64,000 nt of DNA from the NCBI RefSeq assembly GCF_040222385.1, contig NZ_JAVKDF010000004.1, positions 46,901 through 110,900 on the forward strand, in the 5' to 3' direction. The DNA is from Imperialibacter sp040222385 (GTDB taxonomy: Bacteria; Bacteroidota; Bacteroidia; Cytophagales; Cyclobacteriaceae). The notes below the pieces were generated by a model, which saw only the letters and a program-made list of their open reading frames with translations, was not told where the DNA came from and made no database searches. Shown here one piece after another: positions 26,130 to 35,100 of this stretch (positions within the stretch are counted from its first letter, which is position 1; every line of letters starts with the position of its first letter). The position numbers and the translations under genes were made by a program.

Positions 26130-26869
26130 GCTTCTACCCGCAGGTATTTCCTGAAAAGGCTATAAATTCTCATTTGCAGCACGCCGAGAACAGCTTCCTG
26201 AAAAATGCCCCGGGTCATTTTGGATTCTCCACGGCTTCGGTCGGTAAAAATGATCGGAATCTCCTTAATTTTGAAGCCATACTTCCAGGCTGTGAACTTC
26301 ATCTCAATCTGGAAAGCGTAACCAACGAACTTGATTTTATTGAAGGGAATAGTCTCCAGCACATGCCGGCGGTAGCATTTGAAGCCCGCAGTAGTGTCTG
26401 ACACAGGTATACCGGTAATGAAACGAACATATAAACTGGCGAAAATAGACATCATTACCCGGCTTATCGGCCAGTTGACCACATTCACCAGCCCGTCAAC
26501 GTACCTCGAGCCAATGGCAACATCAAAGCCATCCTTGTCGCAGGCGTTAAAAAGCTTCGCAAGGTCTTTAGGGTCATGAGAGAAATCGCAGTCCATTTCA
26601 AACATGTATTCGTAGCCCTTATCCAACCCATATTGAAATCCGGCTATATAAGCGGTGCCAAGCCCGTGCTTGCCCTCTCGTTCCAGAATATGAAGCCTTT
26701 CTGGCCAAATACTCTGCATGTGCTTAACGATGGCTGCGGTGCCATCCGGAGAGCCGTCATCCACGATAAGCAGGTCAAACTGCATGGATAAATCAAACAC
26801 CGCTTCGATCATGAGAGCGACGTTCTCTTTTTCGTTGTAAGTTGGGATAATGACTAAGCCTTTATTCAC
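26126..26869 (-). CDS. Polyprenol-phosphate mannosyltransferase-like glycosyltransferase (GT2)
   Basis: Encodes a 247-aa GT-A fold enzyme of the DPM1/polyprenol monophosphomannose synthase type. Signs are VIIPTYNEKENV at the N-terminus, VDDGSPDGTAAIV, the DxD-like MDCDFSHDPKDL near residue 90, GSRYVDG, and RVMMSIFASLYVRFITGIPVSDTTAGFKCYRR. It has no long C-terminal membrane domain, so it would transfer a sugar from a nucleotide donor to a polyprenol phosphate at the cytoplasmic face. Donor sugar is inferred from the family. It reads toward the LolC/E-like permease gene, and the two stop codons overlap. Confidence 0.88.
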   Translation of the reverse strand: MNKGLVIIPTYNEKENVALMIEAVFDLSMQFDLLIVDDGSPDGTAAIVKHMQSIWPERLHILEREGKHGLGTAYIAGFQYGLDKGYEYMFEMDCDFSHDPKDLAKLFNACDKDGFDVAIGSRYVDGLVNVVNWPISRVMMSIFASLYVRFITGIPVSDTTAGFKCYRRHVLETIPFNKIKFVGYAFQIEMKFTAWKYGFKIKEIPIIFTDRSRGESKMTRGIFQEAVLGVLQMRIYSLFRKYLRVEA

Positions 26870-26971
26870 AGTTTTTGCTAGTGAACGCCAAACATATTAA
26901 AACCATTTCGTTTCTTGAATATATAAAGTGAATTTGCCGCTTTTTTAACGATTAAATACCGGGATCAGTTT

Positions 26972-27481
26972 ATGAACAAAGCCATATTTCTAGATAGGGA
27001 TGGAGTAATTAACGTCGAAAGGGGCGAGTATACCTTTAAGCCTGAGGACTTTACCATCGAGGCGGGTGTGAAAGAGGCTTTAGAAATTTTAAAAAAGAAC
27101 GGTTACGTAACTGTTGTTATCACCAACCAGGCCGGAATTGCTAAAGGTATCTATGCCAGGGAGGACGTGGAGGCTTGTCATGCGAAGATGCATGAGCAGT
27201 TGCCGGGGCTTATCGGCGATGTGTTTTATGCGCCACACTACCCACCTATCTCAGAATCGCTGGGCAGAAAGCCGGGCTCCCTGCTTTTTGAAAGGGCCAT
27301 TGCTTTGAATAATGTTGACCCGCAGCTATCATGGATGGTGGGCGACAACGACCGGGACCTGGTGCCCGCCAGAAAGTTGGGAATGCATACGATTGGCATA
27401 GGGGCTCCAGAAAAGTTTCCCTCCGCTGATGCCTGCGTAAGCAGCCTTTTGGAGGCGGTCACCAATGTCATTATGAAATAG
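26972..27481 (+). CDS. HAD-IIIA phosphatase, GmhB-like
   Basis: Encodes 169 aa. The HAD signature FLDRDGVINVERG gives the nucleophile Asp and its partner; motif II is VVITNQAGIAKG and motif IV WMVGDNDRDLVPA. The whole resembles GmhB, which removes the 7-phosphate from heptose-1,7-bisphosphate, and the histidinol-phosphatase relatives. The zinc loop of GmhB normally carries three Cys and one His; here the segment FYAPHYPPISESLGRKPG keeps the His but none of the Cys. Substrate is therefore uncertain. It is a single gene, convergent with speA. Confidence 0.82.
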   Translation: MNKAIFLDRDGVINVERGEYTFKPEDFTIEAGVKEALEILKKNGYVTVVITNQAGIAKGIYAREDVEACHAKMHEQLPGLIGDVFYAPHYPPISESLGRKPGSLLFERAIALNNVDPQLSWMVGDNDRDLVPARKLGMHTIGIGAPEKFPSADACVSSLLEAVTNVIMK

Positions 27482-27506
27482 ACTAGCGGTAGCAGAAGTT
27501 AGCTGG

Positions 27507-28904
27507 CTATTTGTAGCCAAGTATTTTCAGCATGCTGTCGCTTTCCTGCTCTTCTCTGAAAAGTTTGGTTGTTACTGTTCCTCTCTGGTCTCTGTCGATG
27601 ATGATGTGTTTGGGAGCGGGAATCAGACAATGCTGAATGCCCCCGTATCCACCCAGGGCCTCCTGGTAGGCTCCCGTGTGGAAGAACCCGAAGAAAAGCG
27701 TTTCGTCGTCTTCAATCACAGGCAGGAACACCTCCGAAGTGTGCGCCTCTGAGTTGTAGTAGTCCATGCTGTCGCAGGTAAGGCCGCCGAGGTTTACTTT
27801 GTGGAAGTTGTTGTCCCAGTTGTTGATGGGCAGCATGATGTATTTTTGATTCAATCCCCACACATCAGGCAGGTGAGTAATGAATGAGCCGTCCATCATG
27901 TACCAAAGCTCCTTGTCGTTTTGCAGCTTTTGGTCAAGCACTGAGTAGATCGTGGCACCGCTTTCGCCTACGGTAAACGAGCCATATTCAGTGAAGATAT
28001 CGGGTACCGGCACATTGTTCTTATTGCAAATCCACTGAATGTTTTCAACGATCTGCTCGGCCATGTAGGGGTAGTCGAATTCAAACGCCAACGAGCTTTT
28101 TATAGGGAAACCGCCGCCTATGTCGATAGTGTCGAGTTCGGGGCAGGTCTTTTTTAGCTCGCAGTACATGTAAATGAACCTGCTGAGCTCCGACCAGTAG
28201 TAAGCAGTGTCTTTTATGCCGGTATTAATGAAGAAGTGAAGCATTTTGAGCTTCGCTTTCGACTTACCGTCCTTGATTCTGTTTTTGTAAAAGTCGATGA
28301 TGTTGTTGTACCTGATGCCAAGGCGGGAGGTGTAGAACGCAAAGTTCGGCTCCTCATCAGCAGCCACCCGGATGCCGATTTGAAACTCATCAACTGTCAC
28401 GCCCGATTCGTATTTATCAAGCTCTCCCAGGTTGTCAAGAATGGGTACACAGTTTTTGAAACCGTCGTTGATCAGGTCGGTAACATACTCAGTGTAAAGC
28501 GGCCTTTTGAAGCCATTGCAAACCACAAAGGTGTCTTTGGAAATCTTACCCTTCTCAAACAGGTTCCTAACGATGGGAATGTCATAAGCAGACGACGTTT
28601 CGATGTGAATGTCGTTTTTAAGGGCTTCCTCCAACACAAATGAAAAGTGCGAGGACTTGGTGCAATAGCAATAAGTATACTTGCCTCCGTACTTGTGTTT
28701 AGCTATGGCGTTATTGAAAATTTCTTTTGCGTACTGTATTCGTTCACTGATTTTCGGAAGATAAGTGAGCTTGAGAGGCGTGCCATATTGTTCTATGACA
28801 TCCATCAGGTTCACTTCGTTAAACAACAATTGATTGTTTTCTACTCTAAATTCTTCAGTCGGGAATTCAAAGGTCTGATCAATCAGATCGAAGTAGCTTT
28901 TCAT
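27507..28904 (-). CDS. speA: Biosynthetic arginine decarboxylase, fold type III PLP enzyme
   Basis: Encodes 465 aa. It should convert arginine to agmatine, the first step of polyamine synthesis. The PLP-binding lysine is in YCYCTKSSH near residue 82, GGGFP lies near residue 273, and TEYGSFTVGESG and CDSMDYY provide further active-site residues. The protein is shorter than the 630-aa E. coli SpeA and matches the compact arginine decarboxylase group in Bacteroidota; a related diamine or diaminopimelate decarboxylase cannot be ruled out, although lysA proteins differ in these motifs. A promoter is seen at 28972-29003. The arginase gene is divergent, 568 bp away. Confidence 0.85.
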   Translation of the reverse strand: MKSYFDLIDQTFEFPTEEFRVENNQLLFNEVNLMDVIEQYGTPLKLTYLPKISERIQYAKEIFNNAIAKHKYGGKYTYCYCTKSSHFSFVLEEALKNDIHIETSSAYDIPIVRNLFEKGKISKDTFVVCNGFKRPLYTEYVTDLINDGFKNCVPILDNLGELDKYESGVTVDEFQIGIRVAADEEPNFAFYTSRLGIRYNNIIDFYKNRIKDGKSKAKLKMLHFFINTGIKDTAYYWSELSRFIYMYCELKKTCPELDTIDIGGGFPIKSSLAFEFDYPYMAEQIVENIQWICNKNNVPVPDIFTEYGSFTVGESGATIYSVLDQKLQNDKELWYMMDGSFITHLPDVWGLNQKYIMLPINNWDNNFHKVNLGGLTCDSMDYYNSEAHTSEVFLPVIEDDETLFFGFFHTGAYQEALGGYGGIQHCLIPAPKHIIIDRDQRGTVTTKLFREEQESDSMLKILGYK

Positions 28905-29472
28905 CTAAATCAGTGCGGTTCTTGATTACATTTAATATACCAGGTGCCGTGCTATAAAGGGCACAGAAAAGCAAATATAAAGGTATAGGTCTGCCATTAA
29001 CAACAGTATTGCCAAATGATCTGGGCTAGCACCAATTTTTTTATATAATCGCTTATTTTTCAGGCAATTAGTGCAAATGAAGAAAACGTTAACATTTCAG
29101 ATGCGCTTTGAGGGTTTTCATGGCTTAGTTGTGAGTTTTGGTGACATGCGCAATTTTGCTGCGTGTTTTTGCGAATATTTAATAATTGATGCGATTTCGA
29201 TGCTGAAAATATCTTAAATTGCACCGTGGATGAATATTATTGGCATCCTTATCCTAACTTTATGTCTTGCTACATAGGTAAACAACTGGAACCCAACCAG
29301 GCGCTCAGAGTCAGAGCGTTGCCGTGCAGAATATACCTGCCCTACTATCATTTTTCGTATAACTAGCCCCGCCTGATTCTGGAGCGCTCGATAGTTCTGC
29401 TTTTTTGACATCGCAAAGCAATGGGCGTTCGTAAACTGGTTTTCAAAGCTTAAACAACATAATCCCATTACA
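28905..29472. other. Long intergenic region between speA and arginase
   Basis: 568 bp with no gene I can support. Close to speA it holds the minus-strand promoter at 28972-29003. The rest is AT-rich for the first half and mixed for the second. There is a 14-codon ORF from the ATG at 29230, not supported by anything else. No tRNA or recognised riboswitch was found. The arginase leader could be long, so untranslated control is possible. Confidence 0.4.
28972..29003 (-). promoter_or_regulatory. Candidate speA promoter
   Basis: On the minus strand a TTG at 29001-29003 is separated by 21 bp from TATATTTG at 28972-28979, a full match to the Bacteroidota -7 consensus TAnnTTTG. The predicted start would give a leader of about 60 nt before the speA ATG. 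Confidence 0.6.
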
Positions 29473-30441
29473 ATGAAAGAGATTTTGCTCATCGAAGTTA
29501 AGTCAGAACTCGGTGCAGGCACGAGAGGTGCCAGTTTGGGCATCGATGCTGTAAAAATTGCCAGCATCGACCTTCAGTCAGATTTTTTTGCCAGGTACGA
29601 CTCCGTGAACGTTCGTACTGATAACAGCCCGTTGTTCACTGGTTTCATTTCACCATCAGCCAAATATGTGAACGCTATTATTGGTGTGGAAAAGAGAGTG
29701 TGCAACGCTGTTTGTGAGGCACTGGAGTTTGGTCAACTGCCCCTGGTGCTGGCAGGCGATCACAGTACAGCATTTGGCACTATCGCAGGCGTAAAAAAGG
29801 CATTTCCGGACAAGAGACTGGGCGTGATTTGGGTAGATGCCCATGCCGACTTGCATACGCCTTACACAACGCCGTCAGGCAACGTGCATGGCATGCCTTT
29901 GGCCATGGCGCTGGGCACCGACAACCGAGACGTGCAAACCAACGAACCGCCGGCCGAGGTTGCTCATATTTGGGAGGAGATCAAGAAAATTGGGGTAGAA
30001 GGCCCTAAGCTGCACCCTTCTGATGTGGTATTTATTTCAAAACGTGACACTGAAGCGCCTGAAGACTACCTGGCTGAAAAACATGGTATGCGTAACTATA
30101 CTACTGAGGAGGTAAGAAAATATGGCCCGAAGAAAGTAGCAGCCATGGCGCTTGAGCAACTGCGGGAGTGCGACATGATTTATGTGTCATTTGACGTCGA
30201 CAGCCTTGATCCTTCTGTGTCGGTGGGTACTGGCACCCCCGTGCCTGGTGGATTGACGGTAGAGGAAGCAAAAGTGATCAATACTGAGTTGGTGAAAAGC
30301 CCAAAGGTGCTGTGCTGGGAAATGGTGGAAATCAACCCAACGCTGGATTCAGAAAACAAGATGGCCGAAGTAGCTTTTGAGATTATGGAAGCGACAGCCA
30401 GGTCGTTTGAAGATTCGAGGATGAAGCCGGTCTTGGTTTAA
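29473..30441 (+). CDS. rocF: Arginase-family ureohydrolase, probably arginase
   Basis: Encodes 322 aa. Manganese-binding motifs are complete: AGDHSTAFG, WVDAHADLHTP with TPSGNVHGMPLA, and SFDVDSLDPSVSVGTGTP. The SGNxHGMP segment is the mark of arginases (arginine to ornithine plus urea) rather than agmatinases. Agmatinase activity would fit the neighbouring arginine decarboxylase, so the assignment should be held with some caution. No signal peptide, so cytoplasmic. It ends 26 bp before a strong terminator hairpin. Confidence 0.85.
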   Translation: MKEILLIEVKSELGAGTRGASLGIDAVKIASIDLQSDFFARYDSVNVRTDNSPLFTGFISPSAKYVNAIIGVEKRVCNAVCEALEFGQLPLVLAGDHSTAFGTIAGVKKAFPDKRLGVIWVDAHADLHTPYTTPSGNVHGMPLAMALGTDNRDVQTNEPPAEVAHIWEEIKKIGVEGPKLHPSDVVFISKRDTEAPEDYLAEKHGMRNYTTEEVRKYGPKKVAAMALEQLRECDMIYVSFDVDSLDPSVSVGTGTPVPGGLTVEEAKVINTELVKSPKVLCWEMVEINPTLDSENKMAEVAFEIMEATARSFEDSRMKPVLV

Positions 30442-30467
30442 TACAAGAATTGCACTACTAACTTAAA

Positions 30468-30511
30468 ACAACAAAGGCTGCGTTATTCATGCAGCCTTTG
30501 TTGTTATTTTT
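30468..30511 (+). terminator. Intrinsic terminator after the arginase gene
   Basis: A perfect 14-bp stem (ACAACAAAGGCTGC / GCAGCCTTTGTTGT) with a 9-nt loop is followed by TATTTTT. It sits between convergent genes; the T-tract follows the plus-strand transcript, and the A-rich left flank may give weaker action for the minus strand. Confidence 0.9.
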
Positions 30512-30522
30512 AGGTAGCGTTG

Positions 30523-30687
30523 CTAAGCGCCCCGGATAAGTCGGAATATCAGTGATAATACCAGCAATACTACAAACACATAGAACACTATTTGTGCGAT
30601 ACCTGCTGCGGCTCCGGCTATCCCGCCAAAGCCCAAAACTGCGGCTATCAATGCGATAATCAGCAGTCCAATAATCAATCTTAACAT
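30523..30687 (-). CDS. DUF1328 small membrane protein
   Basis: Encodes 54 aa, exactly the usual size of DUF1328 (YtjA-like) proteins. The sequence MLRLIIGLLIIALIAAVLGF, then GGIAGAAAGIAQIVFYVFVVLLV and RLIRG, gives two membrane helices with the Gly/Ala-rich turn typical of the family. Function is unknown. Family members are often stress induced. ATG 30687 fits the conserved N-terminus. Upstream in-frame sequence to 30726 is rejected. Confidence 0.88.
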   Translation of the reverse strand: MLRLIIGLLIIALIAAVLGFGGIAGAAAGIAQIVFYVFVVLLVLSLIFRLIRGA

Positions 30688-30817
30688 AGCTTTTAATTTT
30701 GGTTGAAAATAAAATGATCTCCCCAATGCTAACGGCTCAAAACAGCCTGGGTTGGGAGTATAAGAGTTATGTTATTGATTATCAGGTAAATAAAATTTTA
30801 TAAAATAGAAATATAGA

Positions 30818-30840
30818 AAGAAAATATTGAATATTTTCTT
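30818..30840. repeat. Perfect AT-only inverted repeat
   Basis: AAGAAAATATT-G-AATATTTTCTT forms 11-bp arms around one base. It lies about 130 bp upstream of the DUF1328 start and 52 bp downstream of the DUF1593 stop, both on the minus strand, so it could be an operator for the former or a 3' structure for the latter. Confidence 0.5.
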
Positions 30841-30892
30841 GTTGATGCATTCTCTAAAATGGCTTCGATTCTACGGTAAAAGTCTGGTTCTT

Positions 30893-31843
30893 CTACTCTT
30901 TCAACCAACCCATACGAGCTGCCCAGTCCCGCAGGTAAGCCTGCCGAAATTTGTTCACTGTTTTTGCACCGGCTCTGTTGTTTTCGATAAGAGAATCTGC
31001 GGGGTTGTCAGTCCAATAATTGGGGCCGTGGCTAGTCTTTATAAATGAACCACCCCAGCTTTCTCCTTTAGGGTTGTCTAAGTCACCATTGAGGCAATAG
31101 AGCACCGATGGCGTGTCGCCCATTTTGATGTCTTTTTTCTTTTCCCAAAATAATTCTCCCAATGCGCCATGGCCTTTTACGTGGTTTTCAACAAAGGTGA
31201 GATTACCCATGCTGTTGGTGGTGTCGCCGCCCATGTACATGCCCCGGAAGGTGGTATTGTTTTCAATCCACCACAGGTCAGGGTGGTTGTCAAAAAGGTA
31301 ATCTCTCGATTTTGGATCCATCACTGTGTTCCACGACCCAATGGAATATACTCTTATATTGCTTTTGATGGAAGGGTCGTGGTGTACCGCCTGAGCTACA
31401 TCGGTGATTGATCCCCACACAAGGATGTACAACGGCTGGCCAGCGTTTTCTTTGGCCTTGTCTATTATCCATGAGGCGCCTTCGCTTAATTCACCTGGAA
31501 TTCCAGTTTGGAGCGAATCGGTGGCCCCTTGTTTGGTGATGCTGAGGAGGTACTCCGGGGAAGGAAAGCGTGTGGAATGCTTTTTAAGCTTTTCAAAATC
31601 AGCGGCATAGGCTGCAATTGTTTCCTCTATGTGCTCTTTTCTCCCAGCATCAGGGGGCGAGCTAATTAAGCCGAGGAGGTTGAATTGGTCGGCATAAACA
31701 AATAAATGAACGAGCGACTGGTAGTCATCGGGGTCGCTGCCGCCAATGTCTGTGGAAACGATGATATTTGGCAGGTCAGTGACGGGTTTGGAATCGTTAC
31801 AAGCTGAGGCAAGTACAATTGTCGCCAAAAGCAGCAGTTGCAT
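30893..31843 (-). CDS. DUF1593 nucleoside-hydrolase-like lipoprotein
   Basis: Encodes 316 aa from ATG 31843 (MQLLLLATIVLASAC), which gives a compact lipoprotein signal; ATG 31903 would add 20 residues ahead of it. The N-terminal Asp cluster VSTDIGGSDPDDYQSLV resembles the metal site of inosine-uridine nucleoside hydrolases, followed by YILVWGSITDVAQAV and RVYSIGSWNTVMD. DUF1593 proteins are nucleoside-hydrolase-like and often linked with polysaccharide breakdown. Substrate unknown. It is divergent from the large surface-protein operon, with about 275 bp between the starts. Confidence 0.83.
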   Translation of the reverse strand: MQLLLLATIVLASACNDSKPVTDLPNIIVSTDIGGSDPDDYQSLVHLFVYADQFNLLGLISSPPDAGRKEHIEETIAAYAADFEKLKKHSTRFPSPEYLLSITKQGATDSLQTGIPGELSEGASWIIDKAKENAGQPLYILVWGSITDVAQAVHHDPSIKSNIRVYSIGSWNTVMDPKSRDYLFDNHPDLWWIENNTTFRGMYMGGDTTNSMGNLTFVENHVKGHGALGELFWEKKKDIKMGDTPSVLYCLNGDLDNPKGESWGGSFIKTSHGPNYWTDNPADSLIENNRAGAKTVNKFRQAYLRDWAARMGWLKE

Positions 31844-32118
31844 GGGATAGCGGAAGATGTTTTCAATTGACCTGAGAGGTGGTAATTCTTTGTGGTGTGT
31901 CATGGTTAAAGATGAGATACTGAAACTTCTTCTGGTGAAAATGCCAGATAAAATATAATTTATACAAGAATTATTTGACTATTTTTTATGTAAGCAATAC
32001 CTTTACTGATTGGCTATTATTTTTTAGATACATTATACCTCTCTAGACGCTGGACAAACAGGTGTATGAACTTTATTTGCGTTTGTCTTTAGGCTAAATT
32101 ATATAAGTTTTACTCATT

Positions 32119-35100
32119 ATGGCTGTTCGACCTAACCTAAAAGCAGCAGTGGGGCTGATATTGCTATTGCTATCAGGCACTGTTTCTGCACAGAATTTTT
32201 CTGCCGGTGTAAATACCGAAAACCCCAACCCAAGGGCAGTGCTACACCTCGTTTCCCCAAACGGCGACCAGGGGCTCCTCATTCCTCAACTTACCACAGC
32301 GCAAAGAACAAGTATGGCGGGCGGGCTCAATGCTCAATCCAATGGATTGCTTGTGTATGACAATGAGCAGGGGCTTTTCTACTTCTGGCTGAATAGCGGA
32401 TGGATTGCCCTGTCAGTTACTGACAATCAAACCCTTGCTGTGTCTGGCACCAACCTTACCATTCAAAACGGCAACTCGGTGGACTTGGCAGCCACAGGCT
32501 TTCTTTTGGCTGAAACTGACCCAACAGTGCCTGATGCCATCAAAGACGGCATCGACTGGACGGAGTTGACCAATATACCGGCTGGCTTTGCAGACGGAGT
32601 GGATGAGGTCGGAAGTTCAGCAGGCGACGGCACCACTATCTTAGGCGATGGAAACACGACACCATTTTCTGTTGGGGTAATAGACATAGCCCAGGTTACC
32701 GGCCTGGCGACGATTGCAGCCAGCGGCTCGTTCAACGACCTGGCTGACGTGCCGACCACTTTGGATATCGACAATACTGACGACCTTTCTACTTCTGCCG
32801 TTCCGGCCCCTGGCGATGTCTCGGGGAGCTTTGCGCTGGGACTGGTGGTGGATCAGGTGGGGGGAGAGGCAGCTGCTGATGTTGGTGCAGCGACTTTTTT
32901 CGTGATCAACAACCCTTCAATTGATCCTGATTTCAGCGACGATCTTACTTTGTCTGATACCCCTTCCGGCGGCGATGTGAGCGGGGATTTTGGAACTGGG
33001 TTGGTTGTTGACTTTGTGGGTGGCGAGGCAGCTGCTGATATTGGTGCAGCCACTTTTTTCGTGATCAACAACCCCTTTATTGACCCTGACTTCAGCGACG
33101 ATCTTACTTTGTCTGATACGCCTTCCGGTGGCGATGTAAGCGGTGATTTTGGAACTGGGTTGGTTGTTGATTTTGTAGGAAGCGAAACTGCTTCTGATGT
33201 TGCAACTGCAACAGCTCTTGTGATCGCCAATCCGACTCTTGACCTGGACGCTACTGATGATTTTGATGGGGCCTATGGCAGCCTAACAGGTGTTAGCGTG
33301 GTGAATGCCGATGTTAATGCGGCTGCGGCGATAGCTGGAACGAAGATCAACCCCAATTTTGGCACTCAAAATATTAGCACTACTGGTTCGGTAACGGCGG
33401 GAAGTTTTGTTGGCAATGGCAGTGGCTTGACGGGTGTGCCTTTTACAGAGTTGGACCCTACTGTCCCGGCCAATATCAAAGACGGCATTGATTGGACCGA
33501 ATTAACAGGAATTCCTACTGGGTTTGCTGATGATATTGACGATGGAGTTACCGACCTAACCTCATTCGACACAGATGATCTTACCGAAGGGGCTGGTAAT
33601 TTCTACTATACTGATGCCAGGGTAGGCACTTATTTGACAGGCAGCAGCGTGACTCAGTTCACAGATGTAACTAATGCCGGCAGTGGGCAGATTATCACTG
33701 GAGCTGAACGGACTTTGCTGGGCACGGCTTTGCAGACTGAATTAGACCCTGTTTGGGTGGCAGACAGAACGATTTTGGGTAGTGTTGGCACTATTAACAC
33801 AGGAGGTAACCTTATTGACTGGAGTCAGCTAAAGGGGGTACCAGCTGCCTTTAGTGATGGAGTTGACGATGGAGTCACCGACCTAACCTCATTCGACACA
33901 GATGACCTTACCGAAGGAGCTGGTAATTTTTACTATACAGATGCCAGAGTTGGTACCTATTTGACAGGCAGCAGCGTGACTCAGTTCACAGATGTAACTA
34001 ATGCCGGCAGTGGGCAGATTATCACTGGAGCTGAACGGACGTTGTTGGGCACGGCTTTGCAGACTGAATTAGACCCTGTTTGGGTGGCAGACAGAACGAT
34101 TTTGGGTAGCGTTGGCACTATTAACACAGGAGGTAACCTTATTGACTGGAGCCAGCTAAAGGGGGTACCAACTGCCTTTAGTGATGGCGTGGATGAAGGG
34201 TCGACGCTCGTCGACGGCAGTATCTGGGTTGGCAATGCTGGCCTGCCGTCTGCCGTGGCAATTTCAGGAGACATGACTTTGTCAAATGCAGGTGTTGCAA
34301 CAATTGCCGCCAACGCTGTTGACAACACGAAAATTGCGGCAACAACTATTACCAACAACGAAATTAGTGGCGCAGCAGCCATAGCTGGCACCAAAATCAC
34401 GCCCGATTTTGGCACACAGAATATTATCACGTCAGGTAATATACAGCTAAACGCTGGTGGTGGCACTGTATCTATCGCTGCTGACGCTGCAACATTGACT
34501 CATTCTTTAGTTTTACCTCCCGACAATCTGGCGGGTGTGTTAACGAATGATGGGGCAGGAGCTCTGAGTTGGGCACCGGGAGGGGGGATCACTTCTGTCT
34601 TCTCCGACAATGGTGATAATCTAACTTTTGGAACGAGTAACCCAGTGCCAAGTGTGCTGCCCGCTACTGACTACCAATTAGGCGCTGTGGCAGGTGACTT
34701 TACTTCCGCTGGTCAGGCCCAGTTGACAGCCTGGTCATTTCAGAACCCCTCTCAGGTCACGTTGGTGAGTGCTGGAGGCAACCAAAGTGCTCCTGCTGCG
34801 CTGGCCCTCGGTGATCGTATTGGTGACATCGTTTTTGTAGGATATGATGGTGCCAGTTTTCTTAGGTCTGGCATGATTCGTAGCCAGGCAACGGAGGCAT
34901 GGTCAGGCAGTGCCAGGGGCTCCTCCCTTTCTTTTGAAATTATCCCGAATGGAACAACGGTTCAATTTGAATCGATGAAGTTGGAGAATAATGATGTTAC
35001 AATGTTTGGCACAGGCGCCTTGAAACTACCAGGTGGCACAACAGTGCAACAACCTGGCACGCCTGTACCTGGAATGCTAAGGTATAATACAACCAATGCA

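Noticed and set aside
29230..29275. A 14-codon frame (MNIIGILILTLC) in the speA-arginase spacer that might be a leader peptide.
   Set aside because: It has no arginine codons or attenuator-like hairpins and no other support, so I do not call it a gene.
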